Of a DNA stretch of 64,000 nt, positions 32,710 to 42,533 are shown piece by piece. A program made the position numbers and the translations under genes. Position 1 is the first letter of the stretch; each line of letters opens with the position of its first letter. The DNA comes from 66-474 sp964489055 (GTDB lineage Bacteria; Pseudomonadota; Gammaproteobacteria; Xanthomonadales; Rhodanobacteraceae): the NCBI GenBank assembly GCA_964489055.1, contig CAZAXF010000007.1, positions 1 to 64,000 of the forward strand, given 5' to 3'. The notes beneath the pieces are model-generated. The model saw only the letters and a program-made list of their open reading frames with translations, was not told the origin of the DNA and did not search any database.

Positions 32710-33825
32710 TCATGGCGCGACCGGTTTCGCGGCGGCCAGCAGGTCGGTTGCATCCGGAACGCCCTTGTCGAGCGTGGCGAGCGGCAGCAGGCGCATGCCC
32801 TCGACACCGGCGAGGCGCGCAAGGTCGATCGTGGCGTAGTTGAGGCTGGCGTATGTGCGCAGGTGGAAGCGCGTGCGCTCCAGGTCCGAGAGGCTGGTCC
32901 AGGACGTGAATTCGGTGCTGAACTTCGCCTCGTCCTTGCCGAAGGCGCTGAGGTCCATCCGCTCGCCGGCGCCGCCGACCGCGTCGATGGTGATGCCGCG
33001 CGGGCGGTCGAAGTTGTTCATGATGTGCGCGAGCGTGCCCAGCGAGGCGTCGGGGTCGGACACCTTCTCGGCGAACTGGCTGTAGTACACCGCGCGCACG
33101 AAACGCCCCACCGAAGTCTGCGAGCTCGGCAGGCCCGCGGTGGCGATGCCCGAATCGGGCTGGTTCACGGTCAGCGCGCCGAAGGTCGTGGTGGACTGGT
33201 CGCGGTTGTCGAGGAAGGTGTAGTTGGCGAGGTTGGTGAGGTGCCAGGGAAACGCCGGGCCGTTGGTCATCACGCCGACCGGGTTGTCGTGGATGGCCAG
33301 TTGGCCCTGGTCGAACTCGAGCACGATCGAGGCGCCGGTGCGGTCGTGCACGACCCAGTGGAACGGCGGCTCCCTGCCGCCGAGCACGGGCAAGGGTTCC
33401 AGCACCACGGGTTGTTCGGCGAGCGCGGCCTTGACCTCGGCGACGCTGGCGAAGCGTCCCAGCACCCAGGAACCGAGATCGACCGCCGACAGCACCCGCC
33501 GCGTCATCTGCATCTGCCCGGCGCCGTTGCCGCCCGATGGATAGGCCAGCAGGCTGAAGGTGAGCCCGGCGTCGTTCATGCCCTCGACGATCTTGAAGTC
33601 ATCCGGTCCGAGCGGGGCGTCGGCGGCGGGCACCCGGTCGGGCATCGTGACGGCCACGATCGCGTGCTGCGCGGTCCAGGCCAGGGGTTCGTTGCCGGTT
33701 TCGGAGCGGAACGCGTGGCTGGCAGGAAACAGCACGAGCTGGTAGGGCAGTTCCTGGCTGAGTTCCAGCGTGCGGCCGTAGTAGATCGCACCGTTGGCGT
33801 TGGTGTAGGTGAGCGAGGTGCACAT
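32710..33825 (-). CDS. Choloylglycine hydrolase-family Ntn amidase
   Basis: A 371-residue linear amide C-N hydrolase. After Met removal Cys2 (MCTSLTY) becomes the N-terminal nucleophile. Other family signatures are YYGRTLEL, GMNDAGLTFSLL, NPVGVMTNGPAFPWHLTNL and an Asn/Arg-rich end. No signal peptide is seen in front of Met1, so a cytoplasmic location is predicted, unlike many Gram-negative relatives. Substrates of the family include bile salts, penicillin V and acyl-homoserine lactones. Confidence 0.85.
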   Translation of the reverse strand: MCTSLTYTNANGAIYYGRTLELSQELPYQLVLFPASHAFRSETGNEPLAWTAQHAIVAVTMPDRVPAADAPLGPDDFKIVEGMNDAGLTFSLLAYPSGGNGAGQMQMTRRVLSAVDLGSWVLGRFASVAEVKAALAEQPVVLEPLPVLGGREPPFHWVVHDRTGASIVLEFDQGQLAIHDNPVGVMTNGPAFPWHLTNLANYTFLDNRDQSTTTFGALTVNQPDSGIATAGLPSSQTSVGRFVRAVYYSQFAEKVSDPDASLGTLAHIMNNFDRPRGITIDAVGGAGERMDLSAFGKDEAKFSTEFTSWTSLSDLERTRFHLRTYASLNYATIDLARLAGVEGMRLLPLATLDKGVPDATDLLAAAKPVAP

Positions 33826-33902
33826 GTCAGCGGACTCCGTTGAAGATGGATGGCGGGCGGTCAACCGTTGGCGGCGGCTGCTGCAACGCAAACCCTGGCT
33901 CC

Positions 33903-33935
33903 CTCTCCCCCAACGGCTGCATCGTTGGGGGAGAG
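33903..33935. repeat. REP hairpin CTCTCCCCCAACG / CGTTGGGGGAGAG
   Basis: A perfect 13-bp stem with a 7-base loop, followed by degenerate CACCC/GGGGAT sequence up to 34090, between the TolC-type gene's end and the Ntn hydrolase start. It resembles the CCTCCCC-hairpin family inside murL and murD2. Confidence 0.75.
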
Positions 33936-34119
33936 CGCCGGGGCGAGGAGGCAATCCGGCATCGCGCGCGGCCTCTTCCATTCGATCGTGGGGTGTGGCG
34001 CTTCCTGCTCCGGATATGGGCCACGGAATCGCGCAACCTCGGCCTCCTCACCCAACCCTCGCCCCCGCAACGGGTTGCTGGGGATCGGGCTTTGCGCAGG
34101 TGTGGCGTGGGCAGCGCGG

Positions 34120-35634
34120 TCATGGCGCACCGTCCGGCGAGCCGATGGCCAGCGCCAGCGTGGCGGCCGCCGACAGCGCGGCGCTGTGGGCGTCGCTGGC
34201 GGCATTGCGCGCGGCGTTGAGCTGGATTTCAGCGCTGTTGAGTTCGGTGAGGTTGCCCACGCCGTTGCGGTAGGCCGCCAGCGCGGCGTCGAAGGTGGTC
34301 TGGCTGGCCGCCTGCAACGCCGAGGCCGCGTGCCAGGCTTCCAGGCTCGAACGCAGCGTGTTGGTCGCGCGCACCACCTGGCGGGCGGCGGCCTGGCGCA
34401 CCTGGTCGAGCTTCAGTTCGGCATTGTGCGCGGCCAGCTTCGCGCGCCCGACCTGTGCCGCGCGCATGCCGCCGTCGTACAGCGGCACGGTGACGCCGAG
34501 GAAGATTCCGCCGGCCCAGCCGCTGTCGCGGAAATTGACCGTGGGCAGGCCCTGGCCGAACACCGGCGTGGGACTGATCCCGAGGTTGTTGCGGTAGTGG
34601 CCTTCGTTGGCATAGAGGAAAACCCTGGGCAGGAACGCCGCCTTGGCCGCGCGTACCTGTGCCTCGGCGAGCTTGACGCCCGAAGCGGCGGCGAGCACGT
34701 CCGGACGGCGCGAAAGCGCGTCGCGGATGACCTGGTCGAGCGAAGCGGAAGACTCGGCGGGCAGCTTGCGCTCGCCGAGATCCACGATGCCGATCTTCGT
34801 CAGCGGCGACACGCCGACCGCCGCCAGCAGGTCCTGGTAGGCGTTTTCCTCGTTGCCGCGGCTGGTGACCACGGCGAGTCTGGCCTGCGCGGTGGCCTGG
34901 TGCGCCTGCGCGGTTTCCATCACGGTGGCCACGCCGCGCCGGTGGCGCGCATCGGCGGCATCCTCGATGACTTTCGCGTTCTTCAGCGACGCCGCGGCGG
35001 TGGCGACGCGGGCGCGTGCCGCCTGGTACGCGTAGAAGGCGACACTGACGTCGTGGATCACCTTCTGGTGGGCGGCGCTGAAGGTGATGTTGGAAATGGC
35101 CGAGCCCTCGCGGGCGGCATCGACCAGTGCCTTGCGCTCGCCGAAATCGAACAGCAGCCACTGCAGCGACACGAAGGCCGCGGACCCGTTGCCGCTGGTG
35201 TTGCCGAGGATGCCTTCGTGGCTGCCGCTGTGGTGGCCGGCCAGCGCGCTGGCCGCGAGGTGCGGCAGGTAGGCACTTCTGGCGATGCCGGTCGCGAGCG
35301 CCGCGCGCCGCGCATCGTTCCACGCCACCCGGGTCGCGGGATTGAGCGATTCGGCCAGGTCGATCAGTTCGGCCAGCGTGTAGGGCTGCGTGCGTTCGGG
35401 CAGCACTTTCCCGGGCACTTCGGCCAATGCGTGGTTGGCGGGCAGCGTCCAGGTGCCGGCACTGCTGGCGGCCGCGGCTGGCGTGGCGCCGGCGATGATG
35501 CCGCCGTGCGCGTCGGTCTGCGGCGTCCACGGCCGGTCCGGCCTTGGCGGCGCCATGTCCACGGCCGTGGTGGCGCAGCCCGCCAGCAGCAGGCACAGCG
35601 CGGCGATCCACGGGGCGTCATTCCGGCAGCGCAT
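34120..35634 (-). CDS. TolC-family outer-membrane efflux lipoprotein (MdtP-like)
   Basis: A 504-residue outer-membrane channel with signal and lipobox (LLAGCA). Two repeated outer-membrane efflux segments follow (SLNPATRVAWNDARRAAL, and later GGIFLGVTVPLYDGG and YRNGVGNLTELNSAEIQL). Last gene of the ytcA-mdtNOP-like unit; the start overlaps the FUSC gene by 17 bp. It works with the membrane-fusion and FUSC proteins. Confidence 0.87.
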   Translation of the reverse strand: MRCRNDAPWIAALCLLLAGCATTAVDMAPPRPDRPWTPQTDAHGGIIAGATPAAAASSAGTWTLPANHALAEVPGKVLPERTQPYTLAELIDLAESLNPATRVAWNDARRAALATGIARSAYLPHLAASALAGHHSGSHEGILGNTSGNGSAAFVSLQWLLFDFGERKALVDAAREGSAISNITFSAAHQKVIHDVSVAFYAYQAARARVATAAASLKNAKVIEDAADARHRRGVATVMETAQAHQATAQARLAVVTSRGNEENAYQDLLAAVGVSPLTKIGIVDLGERKLPAESSASLDQVIRDALSRRPDVLAAASGVKLAEAQVRAAKAAFLPRVFLYANEGHYRNNLGISPTPVFGQGLPTVNFRDSGWAGGIFLGVTVPLYDGGMRAAQVGRAKLAAHNAELKLDQVRQAAARQVVRATNTLRSSLEAWHAASALQAASQTTFDAALAAYRNGVGNLTELNSAEIQLNAARNAASDAHSAALSAAATLALAIGSPDGAP

Positions 35635-37636
35635 CGTCCGGGATCCGTTCTGGTGCGGAGGTGGAAGTGGCCAGCGCCTCGATGCGCGCGAGCTGCGTGG
35701 CGATCGAAGCGTCGGGTGATGGGGCGCGCGTGGCTTCGCCGGTGTCGGGCGTGTCGGAGGCCGGCAGTTCGCCGGGGTCCGGCGTGTGCTCGAAGCGGGT
35801 GGCGAGGCGCTCGAAGCGTTGTCCCGTGTCCGGCACCGCGTGTTCCTGCGGCGCAGGGAACAGCGCGCGCTGCAGCGCGCCGAGGCGCGCGAGGATTTCC
35901 CGGCGCGCGCCGATCCACCCGCTGGCCGGCCGGATCCGCGCCGGTTCGTAGCGCAGCAGGTCCATGTCGCGCTCGAGCTCACCGAGGCCTGAATGCACGC
36001 CGGCCAGGCTGGCAAGGCGCGCGTTGCGACCGGCGCCGCCCAGCAATCCATGGAGATGGCGCAACACGCCGGCGATGGCCGGATCGATGCGCGAGGCGAT
36101 GCTGACCGGCCAGATGCGGGTGAACACCAGGTACACCACCACGTTGCCCAGCAGCACGCCGATCACGCGGTCGCGCGCAACGCTGAGGTCGTATTCGGGC
36201 CACCAGCCCTGCAGCACGCAGAGCAGGAACGCGAAACCGATCTGGAAGCCGGCGTAGGAAATCCGCTCGTCGCCGACCGCGATCCACGAGGACAGCAGCA
36301 TGCCCGCGAACACCAGCGCCAGCAGGGGCATGATCGAGTCCATCGACGGAATCAGGAACACGATCGCCAGCATCCCGAGGATGCCGCCGATCACCGCGCC
36401 GGTGATGCGCAGCACGATTTTCTGCGCGGTCTGGGCGGCGGTCGCCAGCGCCACGATGTAGCAGGTGATCATCGCGGTGTGGATGCCCGGCCAGTCGAGC
36501 ATGGTGTAGAGGAGGTAGCAGAACATCGCCGCGGCGGTGGTCTTGAGCGCGTAGTGCAGGTGAGCCGGATCGGACATCGGCCTCGCAGCGGGAGTCGCGC
36601 CGGCTGCCGGCGCGGGTGTCGCGGAGTCGGCGCGGCCGGCATCCGATGCGTCGGCCACGGGCTCGGCGTAGCCGGAAAGCGCGGCCTCGAGTTCGGCCAG
36701 CGTGGCGTCCGTGCGCGGGGCGACCGCCGGATCATCCGCGCCGGTGAGCCGCGCGTCCACTTCCACCGGATAGCCACCCTTGTCGAGGATGCCGGCCATT
36801 TCCCGCAGCGTGTTGGCGGCGCGCTGGCGCAGGTTTGCCGGCAACGTCGGTTCCGGCGCCGTCGTGATCGCATCGACGCAGCCGATGATGGCCGTGGTGG
36901 AACCGGTGGCGCGGCGCAGGGCCGCAAGATCGTCGGCCGGCTCGCCGTGTTCCAGCGCGGCCAGTTTCAGCCACTGGCGGATCTGCGCATCGCCGTCGTC
37001 GCGTGCGTCTCGGAAGGTGCGTCGGGTGTTTTCGTCGGCGCCATCCAGCACCCGTGCCGCGAGTTGCAGCCGCCAGGCCAGCGCGCGCTCGGCCTGCCGC
37101 CGCGGCGAGGGTGCGATCAGCAGGTTCACCACCAGCGACACCAGCGCCGGTGTCGCGACCATCAGCCAGGCGTAGAGCAGGGCGCGCGTGGCCGCCTCGC
37201 CGACCGGGATCAATCCGGTCAGGCTGAGCCCGAAGGCCAGGATCAGCGCGATGATGCCGCCGCCCTCCTGCGCGCCGCGGGTGGAGGCGAGCCAGAGCAC
37301 GCCCAGCGACAGCGCGGACATGCCGGCGAGGCGCCAGACCGGGCGGTCGACGACCGCGATCACCAGCGGGAACAGCAGCGCGACCAGCACCGAGACCGCG
37401 ACCAGCGCGCCCACGTTCAGCAGCACGCTGGTGGTGCGGTCGGGCTTGTTGAGGAACAGCACGATGTAGGCCGCGAGCGCCGGCAGGAAGGTCTGGTAGA
37501 TCTGGATCACCAGCGTTGTCAGGGCCGCGATCAGTGCCAGCCGCAGCGCGAATTCCAGCCGGCCCGGCCGTGGCTGCAGCAGTCGCCACGTTTCCCGCGC
37601 CGTCCTCGCGGTCGCCTCACCGGCACGCACGGCCAC
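35618..37636 (-). CDS. FUSC-family aromatic acid / drug exporter, MdtO-like
   Basis: A 672-residue inner-membrane protein with two clusters of about five transmembrane helices separated by a cytoplasmic domain, the AaeB/MdtO (FUSC) layout. The second cluster begins near ALKTTAAAMFCYLLYTMLDWPGIHT. The GTG start at 37636 overlaps the membrane-fusion gene by 20 bp. Proteins of this type export hydroxy-aromatic acids or dyes. Confidence 0.87.
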   Translation of the reverse strand: MAVRAGEATARTARETWRLLQPRPGRLEFALRLALIAALTTLVIQIYQTFLPALAAYIVLFLNKPDRTTSVLLNVGALVAVSVLVALLFPLVIAVVDRPVWRLAGMSALSLGVLWLASTRGAQEGGGIIALILAFGLSLTGLIPVGEAATRALLYAWLMVATPALVSLVVNLLIAPSPRRQAERALAWRLQLAARVLDGADENTRRTFRDARDDGDAQIRQWLKLAALEHGEPADDLAALRRATGSTTAIIGCVDAITTAPEPTLPANLRQRAANTLREMAGILDKGGYPVEVDARLTGADDPAVAPRTDATLAELEAALSGYAEPVADASDAGRADSATPAPAAGATPAARPMSDPAHLHYALKTTAAAMFCYLLYTMLDWPGIHTAMITCYIVALATAAQTAQKIVLRITGAVIGGILGMLAIVFLIPSMDSIMPLLALVFAGMLLSSWIAVGDERISYAGFQIGFAFLLCVLQGWWPEYDLSVARDRVIGVLLGNVVVYLVFTRIWPVSIASRIDPAIAGVLRHLHGLLGGAGRNARLASLAGVHSGLGELERDMDLLRYEPARIRPASGWIGARREILARLGALQRALFPAPQEHAVPDTGQRFERLATRFEHTPDPGELPASDTPDTGEATRAPSPDASIATQLARIEALATSTSAPERIPDDALPE

Positions 37637-38666
37637 GCCCGATTTCGATCACCGCGCTGCCGCCCAGGCGCACCAGGGTTTCCGGAGGTTTCTCCAGGCG
37701 CACGCGCACCGGAAACCGCTGCGCGACCTGGACCCAGTTCAGCGAACGGTTGACGAACGGCAGTCCGCCGGGAAGCCCGACCCGGCCGGTCTCCAGCACG
37801 CCCCAGCCGATGCCTTCCACGGTGCCGGCGATGGCCTTGCGGCGGTCGATCATCGAATACACCGTGGCGCACTCGCCGGTCCGGATGCGCGCGAGGTCGG
37901 TCTCGCGGAAATTGCCCACCGCGTACCAGTGCTCGGTGTTGATCAGCGTGAACAGGGCCTGGCCGGGCGCCACCATTTCCCCGGCGGAAACCTTGAGGCC
38001 GACCACGCGCCCGTCGTGCGGGGCGGTCACGGTGGTGTTGTCCAGCGCGCGTTGCGCGATCGCCAGCGCGGCCTTGCGCGCCTTGATCGTGGCGTTGGCG
38101 GCTTCCTCGGTGCCGACCGCGTTGCGCGTGGCCGCCTCCTGCTTGCGCGCCTGGCTCAACGAGGTCATCGCGTCGCGCTCCAGCGTCACGGCCTGGTCGA
38201 AGCGTTCCTTCGAAACATATCCCTTTGCGGCCAGCGGGCGCAGGCGTTCGACGCTGCGGCGGGCGTGGTCGTAGTTGGTCTGGGCACGGGCGGTCTGCTC
38301 GGCGGCGATCTCGGCCGCGGACTTCTCGCTGGCGATGCCACGCTGGCGCGTGCCGCGCAGGCCCTCGGCGATCTCGAGGTCGGCGGCGGCTTTCTCCACC
38401 GCGAGGCGATAGGGTTCCGGATCGATCCGGAACAACACGTCGCCCTTGTGGACCCTGGCGTTTTCCCGCACGGCGATGTGGGTCACGCGCCCACCGACCG
38501 CTGCCGCGACGTGGACGACCTCGGCATCGAACGCGGCATCGTCGGTGGATGGATACACCGACCCGCGGTGCGTGACGTACACCACGGCCAGGATCGCGAG
38601 CACGATGATGCCCAGCGACACCAGGGTCATCCTGAGGGACGGCTTGTGGCGGCCGGCGATCTTCAT
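37617..38666 (-). CDS. HlyD/EmrA-type membrane-fusion protein, MdtN-like
   Basis: A 349-residue periplasmic adaptor with one N-terminal transmembrane helix (about 13-30), a biotinyl-lipoyl-like half-motif (VGGRVTHIAVRENARVHKGDVLFRIDPEPY), a helical hairpin and a second lipoyl half (APHDGRVVGLKVSAGEMVAPGQ). It begins 3 nt after the ytcA-like gene and bridges the FUSC pump and the TolC-type channel. Confidence 0.9.
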   Translation of the reverse strand: MKIAGRHKPSLRMTLVSLGIIVLAILAVVYVTHRGSVYPSTDDAAFDAEVVHVAAAVGGRVTHIAVRENARVHKGDVLFRIDPEPYRLAVEKAAADLEIAEGLRGTRQRGIASEKSAAEIAAEQTARAQTNYDHARRSVERLRPLAAKGYVSKERFDQAVTLERDAMTSLSQARKQEAATRNAVGTEEAANATIKARKAALAIAQRALDNTTVTAPHDGRVVGLKVSAGEMVAPGQALFTLINTEHWYAVGNFRETDLARIRTGECATVYSMIDRRKAIAGTVEGIGWGVLETGRVGLPGGLPFVNRSLNWVQVAQRFPVRVRLEKPPETLVRLGGSAVIEIGRGRACR

Positions 38667-38669
38667 GGG

Positions 38670-38948
38670 CTATCCGAACGCCACCCGCCACACCACGATG
38701 GCGGCGATCAGGCCGATCGAGGAACACACCAGCAGCGGCCAGGGCAGCAGGTCGGCGCGTCCGCTCGCGACGAAGGCGACCCGCGCGCCCATCGCCACCA
38801 CGACGCCGATCACCGCGCACAGCAGCCACGCCGGGAAGTACGCGCCGAACATCGCGAACATCGGCGCGCCGCCGGCCGAGCAGCCCGTCAGCAGGCCGGG
38901 TGCGGCGAGCGGCAGGGCGAGCCTGGAACGGGTCCGCAATGTTCCCAT
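38670..38948 (-). CDS. YtcA-like small membrane lipoprotein
   Basis: A 92-residue protein with lipobox LLTGCS and two hydrophobic segments (PAWLLCAVIGVVVAMGARVAF and LLVCSSIGLIAAIVVWRVA). Size and position directly before mdtN match the ytcA-mdtNOP order of enterobacteria. The ATG at 38948 follows GGGGGAATTTG. Function unknown; first gene of the operon. Confidence 0.72.
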   Translation of the reverse strand: MGTLRTRSRLALPLAAPGLLTGCSAGGAPMFAMFGAYFPAWLLCAVIGVVVAMGARVAFVASGRADLLPWPLLVCSSIGLIAAIVVWRVAFG

Positions 38949-39064
38949 CAAATTCCCCCGGGGCGTTCCCGTCCGGTCCGGTGTCCGTCCCGGGTCGAAG
39001 GCCGGGCCGAAGCCCGGCCAGTGTGCCGGAGCATCGTGCTCCGGTTGTTGATCCGCCTCAAACA

Positions 39065-39703
39065 TCAGCCGGCAAGGTGGAACGCGCCGTGCAGGCCCGC
39101 GATCACCATCTGGGTGCCGATCACGGCAAGGATCAGGCCCATCATCCGCGTGATCACGCCGAGTGCGCTGGCGCCGAGATACTTCACCAGCTTTTCGCCG
39201 AACACGAAGCACACGTAGGTGATGGCGCAAAGCACCGCGAACATCGCGATCGTCACCGCCACGGGCAGGATGCCGCCGCCGGAGGAAAAACTCATGGCCG
39301 TCGCGATGGTGCCGGGACCGGCCAGGATCGGCATCGCCAGCGGCGACACCGCGACCCCCAGCGCCGCTTCGCGCGATTGCTGCTTGTCCTCGTCGCTCGG
39401 GTGCTGGATGGCGGACTGGTTGCCCTGCAGCATGTGGAAGCCGATCAGCGCCACCAGGATGCCGCCGATGATGCGGAAGGCCGGCAGCCCGATCCCGAAC
39501 ATGTCGAAGATCACCTTGCCGGTGATCGCGAACACGGCCACGATCGCGAACGCCAGCAGCAGCGAGCGCCGTGCGATGGCGCGCGTGGTCGCGCGATCAT
39601 CGTCGCTGGTGAGGCCGAGGAAGATCGGCACGTTCGCGACCGGATTCATGATCGCGAAGAACCCCATGAACACGGTCACGGCATGCAGCGGTGCGTTGTC
39701 CAT
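39065..39703 (-). CDS. MarC-family integral membrane protein
   Basis: A 212-residue protein with six hydrophobic segments and the MarC signatures FFAIMNPVANVPIFLGLT and SPLAMPILAGPGTIATAM. Transport function is not established; the family was once linked to multidrug resistance. It precedes the efflux operon by 116 bp on the same strand and may be independently transcribed. Confidence 0.9.
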   Translation of the reverse strand: MDNAPLHAVTVFMGFFAIMNPVANVPIFLGLTSDDDRATTRAIARRSLLLAFAIVAVFAITGKVIFDMFGIGLPAFRIIGGILVALIGFHMLQGNQSAIQHPSDEDKQQSREAALGVAVSPLAMPILAGPGTIATAMSFSSGGGILPVAVTIAMFAVLCAITYVCFVFGEKLVKYLGASALGVITRMMGLILAVIGTQMVIAGLHGAFHLAG

Positions 39704-39931
39704 TCCGACGACATCTCCCCAGTGCCGTGCGCGTGCGAGACGCGACCGTTCACGCTGCGCAGACGCTGGTGAACATTGCGCACGATGACCGCGCATCGAT
39801 CATTGCGATTCAGTGTTGCCCAAACCGGCAGGTGTTGCAACCCGGTTGCGAAAAGGGGCAAAGCCGTGATCCGGTGCGCGATCTTCGTCCTCCGGCACGG
39901 CGAAGGGTGAAGGCCAGTGTCGACCGGATCG

Positions 39932-41326
39932 CTAGTCCACCCTGGGTGGCGTTTTCGCCTCCCCCGGTGCTGTGCCCTGATGTGCCCGCTTGCCCAGTTC
40001 GATCAACATGCGCGAGGTGAGGTACAGGCGCGGCACGATCGAGTCGATTTCGATGTATTCGTTTTTCGCGTGGTAGCCCCAGCCGGCCAGGCCGAAGCTT
40101 TCCAGCACCGCGGCGTTGCCTCCGCTCTGCGCGTAGCCTGCGTCGGTGCCGCCCATGGTGCCTGGAACCAGGATCAGGTTGCGGCCGCTGTAGGCCATCT
40201 GCTGGCCACCCGGCATGTAGCGCTGGTCCTGTTCCAGCAGGTCGCCTTCGTGCAGCTCACCGTAGATGGATTTCGCCAGCCGGGCCAGCTGCATGCTCCC
40301 GGCGTCCGCCTTGTACATCGGCCGCAGCAATTCCAGCGAAACGGTGGCCGTGGTGTCGGGCACCAGCGGCGGTTCGGCGATCTTGCTCCTGAGTGCGGTC
40401 AGCAGCTTGTCCGGGCCTTCCGGATTGGTGATGCGCACGTCACCGCCGACCTCGGCGTGGTCGGGGATCTGGTTGCGCGCCTTGCCCGCGCTGGCCGTGG
40501 TCCAGTTCATCTGCATGCCGGGAATGTCTTTCGCGACATCGTGGGTCTTCAGGATCAGGTCCGCCAGTTCGACCAGCGCGTTGCGGCCCTGCTCGGGCGC
40601 CGAGCCGGCATGCGCGGCGCGGCCCTGCACGATGATCTTCACCTCGCCGGTGCCGGCGGTCTGCAGCAGCAGGCCCTCGGCGGCGGTGCCGGTCAGCTTC
40701 TTTGCCACTTCCTTGGCCGGGCTCGGCTCGTAGGAAAGCACCACGTCCTGGTCCGCGGCGAGTCTGGCGATCACCGGCCCCGAGCCCGGCGAGCCGACTT
40801 CCTCGTCGGGATCGAACAGCACCGTCACCTGCCTGTAGTCGCGCCAGCCCTGCTGCTTCAGGATCTCCAGCGCGTGCAGGATCACCGCGATGCCGCCCTT
40901 GTCGTCGGCAATGCCCGGGCCGTACAGCTTGTTGCCCTCGCGGCGGTAGGGTTCGGTTTCGAGGATGCCCCGGTGGTAGACGGTGTCCATGTGCGCGATC
41001 AGCATCACGCGCAGCTTGCCGTTGCCCTTGAATACGCCCTTCACCAGCCCCGGGTGCTTGCCATTCACCCGCGGCACCATTTCAGTCGTCGCGCCGAGCG
41101 CGTCGAGGCGGTCGGTGCAGTACTTCGCCATCTTCTCGAGCCCTTCGCTGTCGTCGGATCCAGACTCGATCATCACCATGTCGTGCAGCGACTGGATTAC
41201 CGCCGGCTGCGCCGCGCGTGCCGCATCCAGCAGCTTGGTGTCGGTGGTGGCAGCGCCGGCCCGGAACGCGGGCAGGCACACCAGCGCGCAGACGAGCGCC
41301 GTGCATGTGAATGACTTGGTTTTCAT
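39932..41326 (-). CDS. M20 family metallopeptidase (carboxypeptidase G2-like)
   Basis: A 464-residue protein with a signal peptide (MKTKSFTCTALVCALVCLPAFRAGA). Di-zinc site motifs are MLIAHMDTVYHRG, YGPGIADDKGG, the catalytic pair DEEVGSPGS and the final His in WGYHAKNEYIE. The dimerisation domain carries GRAAHAGSAPEQGRNA. It resembles periplasmic glutamate carboxypeptidases. The ATG at 41326 has GGAG upstream. Confidence 0.9.
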   Translation of the reverse strand: MKTKSFTCTALVCALVCLPAFRAGAATTDTKLLDAARAAQPAVIQSLHDMVMIESGSDDSEGLEKMAKYCTDRLDALGATTEMVPRVNGKHPGLVKGVFKGNGKLRVMLIAHMDTVYHRGILETEPYRREGNKLYGPGIADDKGGIAVILHALEILKQQGWRDYRQVTVLFDPDEEVGSPGSGPVIARLAADQDVVLSYEPSPAKEVAKKLTGTAAEGLLLQTAGTGEVKIIVQGRAAHAGSAPEQGRNALVELADLILKTHDVAKDIPGMQMNWTTASAGKARNQIPDHAEVGGDVRITNPEGPDKLLTALRSKIAEPPLVPDTTATVSLELLRPMYKADAGSMQLARLAKSIYGELHEGDLLEQDQRYMPGGQQMAYSGRNLILVPGTMGGTDAGYAQSGGNAAVLESFGLAGWGYHAKNEYIEIDSIVPRLYLTSRMLIELGKRAHQGTAPGEAKTPPRVD

Positions 41327-41382
41327 GACCTGCTCCTTGAACAACGACGATCAAGCAAGAATGGCGGCCGGCGCCCGCGTGA

Positions 41383-42216
41383 TCAAAAGCGCCAGCTCAC
41401 CCCGATGGCGGGACCGCTGAACCGGGTCCTGGAAATCAGGCTGTGGGACTTGTATCGGTAGTCGATGTAGCGCCACCCGGCGAGAACCTCGCCCCAGGAA
41501 AAGGCGTGGCCAACCCCGACCAGGGCCTGTCCGGTGAACCGCGAGTCCCCGGTACCGACATCGAGATACCAGGGCACGAACCAATGCATACCCTGGCCGA
41601 ACCGTTGTCGTCCGGACAGGCCCACGACCGCGTCCCATTGGGCCTGGCTGACCCTGGACCTGCCCGAACGCGCACCTGGCCCGGTCAGGGACGAGGAAAG
41701 GCGCCAGTCGAGACGCTGCCGGGCGTCACTCATGCGTGCACCGAACAACATGCGCACGCTGCTGGCGGGGTCGCTGTGAAGCTGGTAGGTGCCCGCCAGT
41801 GTCAGCAGTGTGGTCTTGGCGTCGAGGCGGAAATCGCCGGTGACGTCGGCTGGCACGGGGATCTGCGGCACCGTGAAACGGCGGGTACCGCTGACGCGGT
41901 CACCCAGGTCCGCGTAAAACAGATCGGCGAAGCCGCCCCAGCGTCCCTTGCGGATTGCGAGCCGCCCCATGAAGGCGAAGTTGAGGTTCTCGAGGATGGT
42001 GTGCTGCCTGATCCGGAAGGTCGGGCCGGTGCTGCCGCCGGGGAACACGGTTTCGCCGTGCACCTCCGGAAGATAGCCATACAGGGTGACGGTCGAGTGC
42101 CACACACCGTTGCCACCGGCTTGTGCCTGCACGCTGCACGCCATCGCCGTCAGCAGGACCAGGACACATGCCGCGGCACGCCACGCGCCGCGCGGCGCCA
42201 GAAGCCGGTGTCCCAT
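41383..42216 (-). CDS. Outer-membrane beta-barrel protein of unknown function
   Basis: A 277-residue protein with a signal peptide (cleavage about SVQA|QA), an alternating hydrophobic pattern and a C-terminal Phe (IGVSWRF), all typical of outer-membrane barrels. Segments like GRWGGFADLFYADLGD and EVLAGWRYIDYRYK recall small Xanthomonadales outer-membrane proteins. No named family assigned. Confidence 0.7.
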   Translation of the reverse strand: MGHRLLAPRGAWRAAACVLVLLTAMACSVQAQAGGNGVWHSTVTLYGYLPEVHGETVFPGGSTGPTFRIRQHTILENLNFAFMGRLAIRKGRWGGFADLFYADLGDRVSGTRRFTVPQIPVPADVTGDFRLDAKTTLLTLAGTYQLHSDPASSVRMLFGARMSDARQRLDWRLSSSLTGPGARSGRSRVSQAQWDAVVGLSGRQRFGQGMHWFVPWYLDVGTGDSRFTGQALVGVGHAFSWGEVLAGWRYIDYRYKSHSLISRTRFSGPAIGVSWRF

Positions 42217-42533
42217 CGTGCAAACTCCCTTGTGGGTTGTCCGGGCCGGCTCATGCACCGATTCCGACCGGCAATCGTGAACCTCGCATGTCCGGTGGCA
42301 TAAAGGCCACGCGACAGCAGCGGCGGAACAGCCGACGCAGCGTCGACAGCCAGGGGCGTCCAGCCCATTCAGCCTGCTTTCGTCCGGCAGGTCAAGCCGT
42401 CCGCGACCGGACCGCAGCCGCGGGTGTCCTGCAAGCGTGCAGGCGATGATTGAATGACGTAGGCTACGGATTGCGCCCGGATCGCCGTGCCCGTTCGCCG
42501 GCAACGCGCACCCGTCAACCAAAGGAGATCGTC
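42217..42533. other. 317-bp divergent spacer
   Basis: Lies between the divergent beta-barrel and glycine-zipper genes; it must hold both promoters. No distinct operator or RNA was seen. Confidence 0.45.
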
